A stretch of 64,000 nt of DNA, taken from positions 62,543,094 to 62,607,093 of the forward strand of contig CP136065.1 of assembly GCA_032622095.1 (NCBI GenBank), given 5' to 3'. Of the stretch, positions 10,951 through 22,732 are shown piece by piece. The position numbers were made by a program, and so were the translations under genes. The notes beneath the pieces are model-generated. The model saw nothing but the letters and a program-made list of their open reading frames with translations. It had not been told where the DNA came from and made no database searches. Numbering within the stretch: the first letter of the stretch is position 1; every line of letters begins with the position of its first letter. This DNA is from Siphonodentalium dalli (lineage: Eukaryota; Mollusca; Scaphopoda; Gadilida; Siphonodentaliidae).

Positions 10951-12141
10951 ATGAAGTCTCAAGTTCAGCATGATAAAGTGTGTTTTACTAACCAAGGGAG
11001 GGAATCCGATGTCACAGAAAGTTTGGGATCAACAGATGGCGTGGTTAGAGAGAAACCACACCAGTGTGACGTGTGTCTTAATAGATTCACCAAGTCGGGT
11101 AATCTGAAAAGACACATGATGGTCCATACGGGGGAGAAAAGCTACCAATGTGATGTGTGTCTGAAGAGATTCGCTCATTCATGTGATCTAACTCGACACA
11201 CGAGGGTCCACACGGGAGAGAAAAGCTTTCAGTGTGACGTGTGTCTAATGAGATTCGCTCAATCAGGTGATCTGACTCGACACACGAGGGTCCATACGGG
11301 AGAGAAAAGCTTTCAGTGTGATGTGTGTCTAAAGAGATTCGCTGGATCAAGTAATCTGAAAGCACACATGAGGATTCACATGGGAGATAAACCCTATCAG
11401 TGTGACGTGTGTCTTAAGAGTTTCTCTCAGTCAGGTGGTCTGACTGAACATTTGAGGGTCCACACGGGAGAAAAACCACATCAATGTGACTTGTGTCTTA
11501 AGAGATTCGCTAGTAAAGGTGAACTGAAGAGCCACATGAGGATCCATACGGGAGAGAAATGTTATCAGTGTGATGTGTGTTTTAAGAGATTCGTTCAGTC
11601 AGGTGAACTGGCTCAACACATGAGGATCCATACGGGAGAGAAACCATATCAGTGTGATGTGTGTCTTAAGAGATTCGCTCATTCAGGTAATCTGACTCAA
11701 CACATGAGGATCCATACAGGAGAGAAACCATATCAGTGTGATGTGTGTCTTAAGAGATTCGCTCAATCACAGCACCTGACTCAACACACGGGGATCCATA
11801 CAGGAGATAAATCCTATCAGTGTGACGTGTGTCTTAAGAGATTCTCTTTGTCAGGTGGTCTGACTCAACACTTGAGGGTCCATACGGGAGAAAAAACATA
11901 TCAATGTGACTTGTGTCTTAAGAGATTCGCTAGTAAAGGTGAACTGAAGAGCCATACGAGGATCCACACGGGAGAGAAATGTTATCAGTGTGATGTGTGT
12001 CTTAAGAGATTCGCTCAGTCAGGTGAACTGGCTCAACACATGAGGATCCATACGGGAGAGAAACCATATCAGTGTGATGTGTGTCTTAAGAGATTCGCTC
12101 AGTCAGGTGAACTGGCTCAACACATGAGGATCCATACGTGA
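10951..12141 (+). CDS. C2H2 zinc-finger protein, 13 tandem fingers (locus 1)
   Basis: The 396-residue frame starts at an ATG with A at -3. This start is conserved in locus 3 (MKAQFQQDKV there, MKSQVQHDKV here), which fixes it. About 35 residues precede 13 tandem C2H2 fingers of 28-residue period (C-x2-C-x12-H-x3-H) joined by HTGEKP-type linkers. The presumptive DNA-contact helices (-1 to 6) differ between fingers, for example KSGNLKR, QSGDLTR, SKGELKS, QSGELAQ, LSGGLTQ. Fingers 5-7 and 10-12 carry nearly the same helices at a 420-bp spacing, an internal five-finger duplication. No KRAB, BTB or SCAN domain is visible. Role inferred from family: a nuclear sequence-specific DNA-binding protein, target unknown. 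The frame ends at TGA (12139-12141), which replaces the GGA of a linker, so the original protein was longer. The truncated form could still be made. Confidence 0.75.
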   Translation: MKSQVQHDKVCFTNQGRESDVTESLGSTDGVVREKPHQCDVCLNRFTKSGNLKRHMMVHTGEKSYQCDVCLKRFAHSCDLTRHTRVHTGEKSFQCDVCLMRFAQSGDLTRHTRVHTGEKSFQCDVCLKRFAGSSNLKAHMRIHMGDKPYQCDVCLKSFSQSGGLTEHLRVHTGEKPHQCDLCLKRFASKGELKSHMRIHTGEKCYQCDVCFKRFVQSGELAQHMRIHTGEKPYQCDVCLKRFAHSGNLTQHMRIHTGEKPYQCDVCLKRFAQSQHLTQHTGIHTGDKSYQCDVCLKRFSLSGGLTQHLRVHTGEKTYQCDLCLKRFASKGELKSHTRIHTGEKCYQCDVCLKRFAQSGELAQHMRIHTGEKPYQCDVCLKRFAQSGELAQHMRIHT

Positions 12142-13035
12142 GAGAAACCATATCAGTGTGATGTGTGTCTTAAGAGATTCGCTAGTAAAGGTGAACTGAA
12201 GAGCCATACGAGGATCCACACGGGAGAAAAACAATATCAGTGTGATGTGTGTCTTAAGAGATTCGCTCGGTCAGGTGAACAGGCTCGACACACGAGGGTC
12301 CATACGGGAGAAAAAACAATATCTGTGTGATGTGTGTCTTAAGAGATTCGCTCGGTCATGTGCTTTGAACAAACATACGAGGATCCACACGGGAGAGAAA
12401 CCTTATCAGTGCAACGTTTGTCTTAAGAGATTCGCTCAGTTAGTTAATATCGAAAGACACAGAAGGGCCCATACGGGGGAGAAACCCTATTATTGTGATG
12501 TGTGTCTGCATATATTTGCTCAGTCAGGTGATCTAAAAAAAACAAATGAGGATCCACACGGGAGAGACATCTTATCAATGTGATGTGTGTCTTAAGAGAT
12601 TCGATCAGCCCGGCAATCTGACTCAACATATGAGGATCCACTCAGGAGAGAAATCTTATCAATGTGATGTTTGTCTCAAGAGATTCGCTTGGTTGGGTAT
12701 TCTGAAAACACACATGACGATCCACATGGGAGAGAAATCTTATATGTGTGTCGTGTGTCTTAAGAGGTTCACTCAGTCGGGTCATCTGAGTGAACACATG
12801 AGGGTCCATACGGGAGAGAAATCTTATCAGTATGACGTGTGTCTTAAGAGATTCGCTGAATCTGGTGATCTTACTCAACACATGAGGATCCATACTGGAG
12901 AGAAACCACATCAGTGTGACGTATGTCTTAAGAAATTCGTTCAATCAGGTGATCTGACTCAACACAGGAGGACCCACACGGGAGAGAAACCTTATCAATG
13001 TGATGTGTGTGATATGATCGTAACCGTTCATTTGA
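12142..13035 (+). pseudogene. Broken 3' continuation of zinc-finger locus 1 (about 10 more fingers)
   Basis: Finger coding continues directly after the TGA. Two fingers are in the original frame. An extra A in a poly-A run (about 12311) then shifts the frame, giving a second frame (to 12583) with about three fingers. Another indel in an A tract (about 12533) shifts again into a third frame (12546-13055) with about five fingers. One of these has lost its first zinc Cys (YQYDVC near 12830). The last finger has only its CDVC before the sequence passes into minisatellite DNA at about 13011. One nonsense change plus two homopolymer frameshifts argue for decay. Assembly error in the homopolymers could explain the shifts but not the TGA. 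Confidence 0.7.
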
Positions 13036-16000
13036 TGTGTGTGTGTGTGATATGATCGTAACCGTTCATGTGATGTGTGTGTGTATGTGTGTGTGATATG
13101 ATCGTAACCGTTCATGTGATGTGTGTGTGATATGATCGTAACCGTTCATGTGATGTGTGTTTGATATGATCGTAACCGTTCATGTGATGTGTGTGTGATA
13201 TGATCGTAACCGTTCATGTGATGTGTGTGTGATATGATCGTAACCGTTCATGTGATGTGTGTGATATGATCGTAACCGTTCATGTGATGTGTGTGAGATA
13301 TGATCGTAACCGTTCATGTGTTGTGTGTGTGTATGTGCGTGTGATATGATCGTAACCGTTCATGTGATGTGTGTGTGTGATATGCTCGTAACCGTCCATG
13401 TGATGTGTGTGTGTGTGATATGATCGTAACCGTTCATGTGATGTGTGTGTGATATGATCGTAACCGTTCATGTGATGTGTGTGTGTATGTGTGTGTGATA
13501 TGATCGTAACCGTTCATGTGATGTGTGTGTGTATGTGTGTGTGATATGATCGTAACCGTTCATGTGATGTGTGTGTGTATGTGTGTGTGATATGCTCGTA
13601 ACCGTCCATGTGATGTGTGTGTGTGTGATATGATCGTAACCGTTCATGTGATGTGTGTGTGATATGATAGTAACCGTTCATGTGATGTGTGTGTGTATGT
13701 GTGTGTGATATGATCGTAACCGTTCATGTGATGTGTGTGTGTATGTGTGTGTGATATGATCGTAACCGTTCATGTGATGTGTGTGTGATATGATCGTAAC
13801 CGTTCATGTGATGTGTGTGTGATATGATCGTAACCGTTCATGTGATGTGTGTGTGTATGTGTGTGTGATATGATCGTAACCGTTCATGTGATGTGTGTGT
13901 GATATGATCGTAACCGTTCATGTGATGTGTGTGTGTATGTGTGTGTGATATGATCGTAACCGTTCATGTGATGTGTGTGTGTATGTGTGTGTGATATGAT
14001 CGTAACCGTTCATGTGATGTGTGTGTGTATGTGTGTGTGATATGATCGTAACCGTTCATGTGATGTGTGTGTGTATGTGTGTGTGATATGATCGTAACCG
14101 TTCATGTGATGTGTGTGTGATATGATCGTAACCGTTCATGTGATGTGTGTGTGTATGTGTGTGTGATATGATCGTAACCGTTCATGTGATGTGTGTGTGA
14201 TATGATCGTAACCGTTCATGTGATGTGTGTGTGTGTGATATGATCGTAACCGTTCATGTGATGTGTGTGAGATATGATCGTAACCGTTCATGTGTTGTGT
14301 GTGTGTATGTGCGTGTGATATGATCGTAACCGTTCATGTGATGTGTGTGTGTGATATGCTCGTAACCGTCCATGTGATGTGTGTGTGTGTGATATGATCG
14401 TAACCGTTCATGTGATGTGTGTGTGATATGATAGTAACCGTTCATGTGATGTGTGTGTGATATGATCGTAACCGTTCATGTGTTGTGTGTGTGTATGTGC
14501 GTGTGATATGATCGTAACCGTTCATGTGATGTGTGTGTGTGATATGCTCGTAACCGTCCATGTGATGTGTGTGTGTGTGATATGATCGTAACCGTTCATG
14601 TGATGTGTGTGTGATATGATAGTAACCGTTCATGTGATGTGTGTGTGATATGATCGTAACCGTTCATGTGATGTGTGTGTGATTTGATCGTAACCGTTCA
14701 TGTGATGTGTGTGTGATATGATCGTAACCGTTCATGTGATGTGTGTGTGATATGATCGTAACCGTTCATGTGATGTGTGTGTGATATGATCGTAACCGTT
14801 CATGTGATGTGTGTGTGATATGATCGTAACCGTTCATGTGATGTGTGTGTGATATGATAGTAACCGTTCATGTGATGTGTGTGTGATATGATCGTAACCG
14901 TTCATGTGATGTGTGTGTGATATGATCGTAACCGTTCATGTGATGTGTGTGTGATATGATCGTAACCGTTCATGTGATGTGTGTGTGATATGATCGTAAC
15001 CGTTCATGTGATGTGTGTGTGATATGATCGTAACCGTTCACGTGATGTGTGTGTGATATGATCGTAACCGTTCATGTGATGTGTGTGTGATATGATCGTA
15101 ACCGTTCATGTGATGTGTGTGTGATATGATAGTAACCGTTCATGTGATGTGTGTGTGATATGATAGTAACCGTTCATGTGATGTGTGTGTGATATGATCG
15201 TAACCGTTCATGTGATGTGTGTGATATGATCGTAACCGTTCATGTGATGTGTGTGTGTATGTGTGTGTGATATGATCGTAACCGTTCATGTGATGTGTGT
15301 GTGATATGATCGTAACCGTTCATGTGATGTGTGTGTGATATGATCGTAACCGTTCATGTGATGTGTGTGTGATATGATCGTAACCGTTCATGTGATGTGT
15401 GTGTGATATGATAGTAACCGTTCATGTGATGTGTGTGTGATATGATAGTAACCGTTCATGTGATGTGTGTGTGATATGATCGTAACCGTTCATGTGATGT
15501 GTGTGTGATATGATCGTAACCGTTCATGTGATGTGTGTGTGTATGTGTGTGTGATATGATCGTAACCGTTCATGTGATGTGTGTGTGATATGATCGTAAC
15601 CGTTCATGTGATGTGTGTGATATGATCGTAACCGTTCATGTGATGTGTGTGATATGATAGTAACCGTTCATGTGATGTGTGTGTGTATGTGTGTGTGATA
15701 TGATCGTAACCGTTCATGTGATGTGTGTGTGATATGATAGTAACCGTTCATGTGATGTGTGTGTGATATGATAGTAACCGTTCATGTGATGTGTGTGTAT
15801 GTGTGTGTGATATGATCGTAACCGTTCATGTGATGTGTGTGTGATATGATAGTAACCGTTCATGTGATGTGTGTGTGTATGTGTGTGTGATATGATCGTA
15901 ACCGTTCATGTGATATGTGTGTGATATGATAGTAACCGTTCATGTGATGTGTGTGTGATATGATAGTAACCGTTCATGTGATGTGTGTGTATGTGTGTGT

Positions 16001-18215
16001 GATATGATCGTAACCGTTCATGTGATGTGTGTGTGATATGATCGTAACCGTTCATGTGATGTGTGTGTGATATGATAGTAACCGTTCATGTGATGTGTGT
16101 GTATGTGTGTGTGATATGATCGTAACCGTTCATGTGATGTGTGTGTGATATGATAGTAACCGTTCATGTGATGTGTGTGTGTATGTGTGTGTGATATGAT
16201 CGTAACCGTTCATGTGATATGTGTGTGATATGATCGTAACCGTTCATGTGATGTGTGTGTGATATGATCGTAACCGTTCATGTGATGTGTGTGATATGAT
16301 CGTAACCGTTCATGTGATGTGTGTGTGTGTGATATGATCGTAACCGTTCATGTGATGTGTGTGTGATATGATAGTAACCGTTCATGTGATGTGTGTGATA
16401 TGATAGTAACCGTTCATGTGATGTGTGTGTGTATGTGTGTGTGATATGATCGTAACCGTTCATGTGATGTGTGTGTGATATGATAGTAACCGTTCATGTG
16501 ATGTGTGTGTGATATGATAGTAACCGTTCATGTGATGTGTGTGTGTATGTGTGTGTGATATGATCGTAACCGTTCATGTGATGTGTGTGTGTATGTGTGT
16601 GTGATACGATCGTAACCGTTCATGTGATGTGTGTGTGATATGATCGTAACCGTTCATGTGATGTGTGTGTGTATGTGTGTGTGATATGATCGTAACCGTT
16701 CATGTGATGTGTGTGTGTATGTGTGTGTGATACGATCGTAACCGTTCATGTGATGTGTGTGTGATATGATAGTAACCGTTCATGTGATGTGTGTGTGTAT
16801 GTGTGTGTGATATGATCGTAACCGTTCATGTGATGTGTGTGTGATATGATCGTAACCGTTCATGTGATGTGTGTGTGTATGTGTGTGTGATATGATCGTA
16901 ACCGTTCATGTGATGTGTGTGTGTATGTGTGTGTGATACGATCGTAACCGTTCATGTGATGTGTGTGTGATATGATCGTAACCGTTCATGTGATGTGTGT
17001 GTGTATGTGTGTGTGATATGATCGTAACCGTTCATGTGATGTGTGTGTGATATGATCGTAACCGTTCATGTGATGTGTGTGTGTATGTGTGTGTGATATG
17101 ATCGTAACCGTTCATGTGATGTGTGTGTGTGTGATATGCTCGTAACCGTTCAAGTGATGTGTGTGTGTGTGTGTGATATGATCGTAACCGTTCATGTGAT
17201 GTGTGTGTGTATGTGTGTGTGATATGATCGTAACCGTTCATGTGATGTGTGTGTGGTATGATCGTAACCGTTTATGTGATGTGTGTGTGATATGATCTTA
17301 ACCGTTCATGTGATGTGTGTGCGATATGATCGTAACCGTTCATGTGTTGTGTGTGTGACATGATCGTAACCGTTCATGTGATATGATCGTAATCGTTCAT
17401 GTGATGTGTGTGTGATATGATCGTAACCGTTCATGCGATGTGTATGATATGACGTAACCGTTCATGTGATGTGTGTGTGTGTGAGAGTGTGTGTGTATGT
17501 GTGTGTGATATGATCGTAACCGTTCATGTGATGTGTGTGATATGATCGTAACCGTTCATGCGATGTGTGTGTGGTATGATCGTAACCGTTCATGCGATGT
17601 GTGTGTGGTATGATCGTAACCGTTCATGTGATGTGTGTGTGGTATGATCGTAACCGTTCATGTGATGTGTGTGTGATATGATCGTAACCGTTCATGTGTT
17701 GTGTGTGTGACATGATCGTAACCGTTCATGTGATATGATCGTAATCGTTCATGTGATGTGTGTGTGATATGATCGTAACCGTTCATGCGATGTGTATGAT
17801 ATGACGTAACCGTTCATGTGATGTGTGTGTGTGTGAGAGTGTGTGTGTATGTGTGTGTGATATGATCGTAACCGTTCATGTGATGTGTGTGATATGATCG
17901 TAACCGTTCATGCGATGTGTGTGATATGACGTAACCGTTCATGTGATGTGTGTGTGTGTGTGTGTGAGAGTGAGGGTGTGTATGTGTGTGTGATATGACG
18001 TAACCGTTCATGTGATGTGTGTGTGTGTGTGTGAGAGTGAGGGTGTGTATGTGTGTGTGATATGATCGTGACCGTTCATGTGATATGTGTGTGATATGAT
18101 CGTAACCGTTCATGTGATGTGTGTGTGATATGATCGTAACCGTTCATGTGATGTGTGTGTGATATGATCGTAACCGTTCATGTGATGTGTGGGTGATATG
18201 ATCGTAACCGTTCGT
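13000..18215. repeat. 5.2-kb minisatellite, 34-bp unit with 46-bp variants
   Basis: The base unit contains ATATGATCGTAACCGTTCAT followed by GTGATGTGTGTGTG. The common period is 34 bp (for example cores at 14652 and 14686), with longer units in which GTGTGTATGTGTGTGT is inserted. Variants such as GATAGTAACC cluster regionally, and the right end (17250-18200) is more diverged, with GTGAGAGTGTG expansions. The array starts inside the last zinc-finger codon block (TGT GAT GTG TGT = Cys-Asp-Val-Cys) and the same words recur in every unit. The antisense strand stays open by chance in many units; I do not regard these frames as genes. Confidence 0.9.
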
Positions 18216-19525
18216 GCTCTCGGGTTATGATGCATCAATATTATCGTCTGTTTCAACAACTGACTTCGTAAATACATATTAAATGGGTTGTCATATCATT
18301 GAATTATCTTATTCCAGTATTACATTATATAATTTTTATCATAGTATCTAATATTAGGTTTCGCATCAAACCACAAACAAAGCTTCAGATGCATGCTAAG
18401 TGATAGCAGTATATTGTACTTTCTTCTGTAGATATAACGCGCTCATTTGGGGTTGTCAACTTACCAATTTTGAATGGGGAGTCCCGTACAAATTTTCAGT
18501 TCAAAAGTTATATATGAAGCAGTTTTTGATAAATGAAGGCATGCGTATAATTGAACAGTATGTCGGCTTTGTAAATAATCGGTTCTCGCTTAATTTAATT
18601 TTGAGAAATTTTGATCAATGTAAAATGTAAAAACAGGAATCCCCTGAACAGTATGTTGGCTTTGTAAATGATCAGTTCTCGTTTTATTTAATTTTGAGAA
18701 ATTTTGATCAATGTAAAATGTAAAAACATGAACATGATACTGGAACATCATCAAATGTATAAGTCAGATAAATCACAATTTTTTTCAATATTCTGAATAT
18801 TTGCGACTTATTCGTCCTGGAGATATGCATGGACATCCATATCTAAAATTGGTGACTTGATCATCCACTTATAACAATCAGGTTGAAGGGACACAAGTCA
18901 TTCGAAGTGAGTTCATGTGAAATAAGATCATTTAAAAACAATTACATTAAAGGTACTCAATCCGATCAGACGCTCCTAAATTACTATTTCTTTGGCTTCG
19001 GTGGTAAAAATATTTGATTCGAGTCGAGGAACCTACCCATCAAAGCTCAGAGTAATCAGATATCGATTTTTGAAGTTTTTTAATTCAAATGTTTTGGGCC
19101 ACAGGCACGAGGAAGCATGAGGTCAAACAGACTGTCTTGCAGATAAAGATGAATAACTCCAAAATCAAGTGGTAATAATAACAAAATCAAGTGGTAATAA
19201 TAACCATTTGATTTTAGAGTTATCCATCTTTATCTGCAAGACTGTCCGTTTGAAATAATAAACTTCAAAAATCGATATCTGATCACTCTGAGCTTTAATG
19301 GCTGGGTTCCTCGACTCGAATAAAATATTTTTCACCCGAAGCCAAATAAATAGTATTTTAGGAGCATCTGATCGGATTGAGTACCTTTAAACAACTATCA
19401 TCAACCAGAAACATTGTAAGATATATCGACGTTCTAATTTTCGTTATTAATAATTCTCCAATAACGAGGTTACGCATTTAGAAAATTTGTTTGTGTGAAT
19501 ATCACTGTCACAGTGGATTACCGAT
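18213..19525 (+). repeat. Segmental duplication block D1, first part (paralogous to 34366-35545 and to about 55480-57010)
   Basis: It begins CTCTCGGGTTATGATGC and continues through GGTTGTCATATCATTGA, the GCAGTTTTTGATAAATGAAG stretch and AGGTTGAAGGGACACAAGTC. The same order occurs after the second minisatellite, and in a more diverged form in D3. A local tandem duplication of about 94 bp (TCGGCTTTGTAAATAATC and TTGGCTTTGTAAATGATC) lies at about 18560-18725. Short ORFs here (for example 18400-18630) are not conserved as open frames in D3, so I consider the block non-coding. Confidence 0.7.
18951..19386. mobile_element. 436-bp foldback element flanked by TTAA (D1 copy)
   Basis: The ends AGGTACTCAATCCGATCAG and CTGATCGGATTGAGTACCT are perfect complements and lie directly between TTAA (18947-18950) and TTAA (19387-19390). 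The arms extend inward through TTTGGCTTCGG / CCGAAGCCAAA, TCGAGTCGAGGAACC and AAAATCGATATCTGA to an AAATCAAGTGGTAATAATA centre. TTAA duplication is typical of piggyBac and Kolobok, but the termini do not let me choose. D3 lacks it. Confidence 0.6.
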
Positions 19526-19943
19526 GAATGTTTGTGATTGTCTCCCAAGTCCGTCTGGGCAGAATATTAGGAGAAAGAAAAAAAAACTATTGTTCGATCG
19601 GCCCAGAAAGATGCATCTATGAGCGTATATAGGCGAGGTAAAGGTCAAGGACATGGTCGCAAGTGAAATTGGACCGCCCATATTGTTCCTGTGATCAAAT
19701 TAGGCCTACATACCAAATTTGAGTGGGATCAGTCGAAGTCAAGAAACATGTCTATATGAGCGTATGTGAGCTAGGTCAATGTCAAGGCCAAGGACACGAT
19801 CGCACGTGACATTGGACCCGTCCATGTTATTCCACGGATCAAAGTAGGCCTACATACCAAATTTGAGTCGGATCGGTCAAGCTGTTTTCGAGTCTATAAC
19901 ACACACAGTCACAGACAGACAGAAGTTCCAAAATATATAGAGA
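19526..19943 (-). mobile_element. Helitron-like element remnant, left edge of the array
   Basis: The right (5', minus-strand) end is intact: AAAATATATAGAGA followed by CTAG of the next unit, with CACACAGTCACAGACAGACA inside it. The left side lacks the terminal hairpin but matches 36738-36780 (TCCGTCTGGGCAGAATATTA), a fragment in block D2 that does keep its CTAG end. The internal tandem unit of about 120 bp carries TAGGCCTACATACCAAATTT and GGTCAAGG words. Confidence 0.55.
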
Positions 19944-20662
19944 CTAGAAGGTGACCCGACTTCGTCCGGGCTTTGACCTTGAATTGTCCATTTTGAAGGT
20001 CAAGTTGGGTCACGATTTGACCAGTCCCAAACACTGGCCGGACAAAAGTACCCGACAAACATGCCCGTCGAAATCCATCCGGTTTTACCCGATTTGACCT
20101 TGAATTGATCATTTTGAAGGTCAAGGTGAGGTCGGAGTCACGACTCGACCCGTCCAATACACTCAGTGGACAAAAGTAACCCTACGTATCAAATTTCGTC
20201 GATATCCCATCAAAATTCGCGATTTGACTTTGAATTGACCCGATTTCAAGGTCAATGTCACGTCGCGCGGGCAAATGAATAGGCTTATGAGACTCCCCAT
20301 ACGAAAGTACCCCCACATATCAAGTTACATCAAAATCCCGTGATATTCGGGCGTTTGACCTTGAAATGACCCGATTTCAAGGTCAGGGTCACGTCGCACG
20401 GGCAAATTAATAGGCCTATGCCACTTCCCGGCCAAAAATACCCCACATACCAAGTTTCATCGAAATCCCGTGATATTCGGGCGTTTGACCTTGAAATGAC
20501 CCGATTTCAAGGTCAAAGTCACGTTGCACGGGCAAATTAATAGGCCTATGTCGCCCCCGGCCAAAAATATCCCCACATACCAAGTTTCATCGAAATCGGG
20601 TCGGCCGTTTTCGAGTTCATCGATTACACACACAAACAGATCTTCCAAAAATATATAATAGA
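19944..20662 (-). mobile_element. Non-autonomous Helitron-like element, type A
   Basis: On the minus strand it starts with TCTATTATATATTTTTGGAA, then a CA/TG microsatellite, then a core of about 130-bp monomers (GGGCGTTTGACCTTGAAATG on the plus strand). It ends GCCCGGACGAAGTCGGGTCA-CCTT-CTAG. A 5' TC, a GC-rich hairpin a few bases before a terminal CTAG, and no inverted repeats or target duplication is the Helitron signature. No RepHel ORF. Confidence 0.65.
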
Positions 20663-21246
20663 CTAGAAGGTGACCCGACTTTGTCCGGGCTTTGACCTTG
20701 AATTGTCCATTTGAAGGTCAAGGTCAAGTGGGGTCACGATTTGACCAGTCCAAAACACTGCCCAGACAAAAGTACCCGACAAACGTGCCCGTAGAAATCC
20801 ATTGGGTTTTACCAGATTTGACCTTGAATTGATCATTTAGAAGGTCAAGGTCAGGTCAAGGTTAGCGATTTCAAGGTCAAGGTAACTTCGCGCGGGCAAA
20901 TGAATAGGCTGATGAGACTCCCCATACGAAAGTATCCCTAGACACCAATTTTCATTGAAATCCCGTGATATTCGGGCGTTTGACCTTGAAATGACCCGAT
21001 TTCAAGGTCAATGTCACGTCGAACCGGCAAATTAATAGGCCTATGGCACTCCCCGACCGAAAGTATCCCCACATACCAAGTTTCATCGAAATCCCGTGAT
21101 ATTCAGGCGTTTGACCTTGAAATGACCCGATTTCAAGGTCAAGGTCACGTCGCACGGGCAAATTCGAGTCCATCGATTACAGACACACACACAGACACAC
21201 ACACAGACACACACGCACAGACAGATCTTCCAAAATATATAATAGA
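20663..21246 (-). mobile_element. Non-autonomous Helitron-like element, type A
   Basis: Same ends and core as the preceding unit, to which it is fused head to tail (CTAG directly followed by TC on the minus strand). The microsatellite is ACACACACAGACACACAC (about 21183-21220). No coding capacity. Confidence 0.6.
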
Positions 21247-22126
21247 CTAGCCGATGAGCCCGACGTTGTCCGGGCTATTCAAAAACCAAATTTCAAGTCG
21301 ATATCTCCACCCGTTTCCGAGATCTGGTCTGCGCATGCGCGAAGCTTCCGTCGCACGGGCTCGGCGACCCGATAAAAATCGTATCCGGGGCAAGATACAT
21401 TCACCTAGCAAATTCCTAGTCGATAACTCCACCCGTTTCCGAGATTTGGTCTGCGCATGCGCGAAGCATGCGTCGCACGGGCTCGGCGACTCGATAAAAA
21501 TCGTATCCTGGGCAAGATACATTCACATAGCAAATTTCTAGTCGATAGCTCCACCCGTTTCCGAGATCTGGTCTGCGCATGCGCGAAGCTTGCGTCGCAC
21601 GGGCTCGGCGGCCCGATACAATTCGTATCCGGGGCAAGATACATTCACAGACCAAATTTCAAGTCGATAGCCCCACCCGTTTCCGAGATCTTGTCTGCAC
21701 ATGCGTGAAGCTTGCGTCGCACGGGCTCGGCGACCCGATAAAATTCGTATCCGGGGCAAGATACATTCACACACCAAATTTCAAGTCGATAGCTCCACCT
21801 GTTGCCGAGATCTGGTCTGCGCATGCGCGAAGCTTGCGTCGCACGGGCTCGGCGACCCGATAAAATTCGTGTCTGGGGCAAGATACATTCACACACCAAA
21901 TTTCAAGTCGATAGCTCCACCCGTTTCCGAGATCTGGTCTGCGCATGCGCGAAGCTTGCGTCGCACGGGGTCGGCAATACGACAACGTCGACCGACTGGT
22001 CAAACTACACACACGTACCAAGTTTCGTCCCGATCGGTCAAGAATCGTAGATTTGTATAAATGACAAACAGACAAACAGACAAACAAACAGACAGACAGA
22101 CATAGGTCTTCAAAATATATATGAGA
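21247..22126 (-). mobile_element. Non-autonomous Helitron-like element, type B
   Basis: It has a different body but the same end logic. Plus-strand left end: CTAGCCGATGAGCCCGACGT and TGTCCGGGC. The core is about six tandem units of about 122 bp (TTTCAAGTCGATAGCTCCAC ... GCGCATGCGCGAAGCTTGCG ... GGGGCAAGATACATTCACA). The right end is CAGACAGACATAGGTCTTC then AAAATATATATGAGA. No coding capacity; overlapping frames on both strands are by-products of the tandem core. Confidence 0.6.
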
Positions 22127-22732
22127 CTAGAATGTGACCCGACTTTGTCCGGGCTTTGACCTTGAATTGTCTATTTTGAAGGCCAAGGTCAAGTGGGGTC
22201 ACGATTTGACCCGTCCAAAACACTGCCCGAACAAAAGTAATCGACAAAAGTACCCGTCGAAATCCATCCGGTTTTACCAGATTTTACCTTGAATTGATCA
22301 TTTTGAAGGTCAAGGTCAGGTCGGGGTCACGATTTGACCCGTCCAAAACACCCAGTGGACAAAAGTAACCCTATGTATAAAATTTCGTCGAAATACCATC
22401 AAAATTAGCGATTTGACCTTGAATTGACCCGATTTAAAGGTCAAGGTCACGTCACACGGGCAAATTAATAGGCCTATGTCACTCTCCGGCCGAAAATACC
22501 CCCACATACCAAGTTTCATCGAAATCCCGTGATATTAGGGCGTTTGACCTTGAAATGTCCCGATTTCAAGGTCAAGTTCACGTCGCATGGGCAAATTAAT
22601 AGGCCTATGTCGCCCCTGGCCAAAAATACCCCCACATACCAAGTTTTATCGAAATCGGGTCGGTCGTTTTCGAGTTCACCGATTACACACACACACACAC
22701 ACACAAACAGATCTTCCAAAATATATAATAGA
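22127..22732 (-). mobile_element. Non-autonomous Helitron-like element, type A
   Basis: Left CTAG at 22127-22130 with the AATGTGACCCGACTTTGTCC variant hairpin. The (CA)n tract at 22685-22705 precedes the ATATATAATAGA end. Closely similar to 24021-24490. Confidence 0.6.

Noticed and set aside
13280-18113. Antisense ORFs of 60-100 codons rich in [12 protein letters not shown]
   Set aside because: They are translations of the minisatellite. They start and stop with unit-length variants and have no conserved beginning or end.
13000-18215. Regularly spaced repeat resembling a CRISPR array
   Set aside because: The units are contiguous satellite monomers with no unique spacers, lie in an animal-type genome and have no cas genes nearby.
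18400-18630. 76-codon ORF partly shared with 34641-34859
   Set aside because: The third paralogous block (about 56440-56640) breaks the frame, and the shared part lacks domains. The similarity is explained by segmental duplication.
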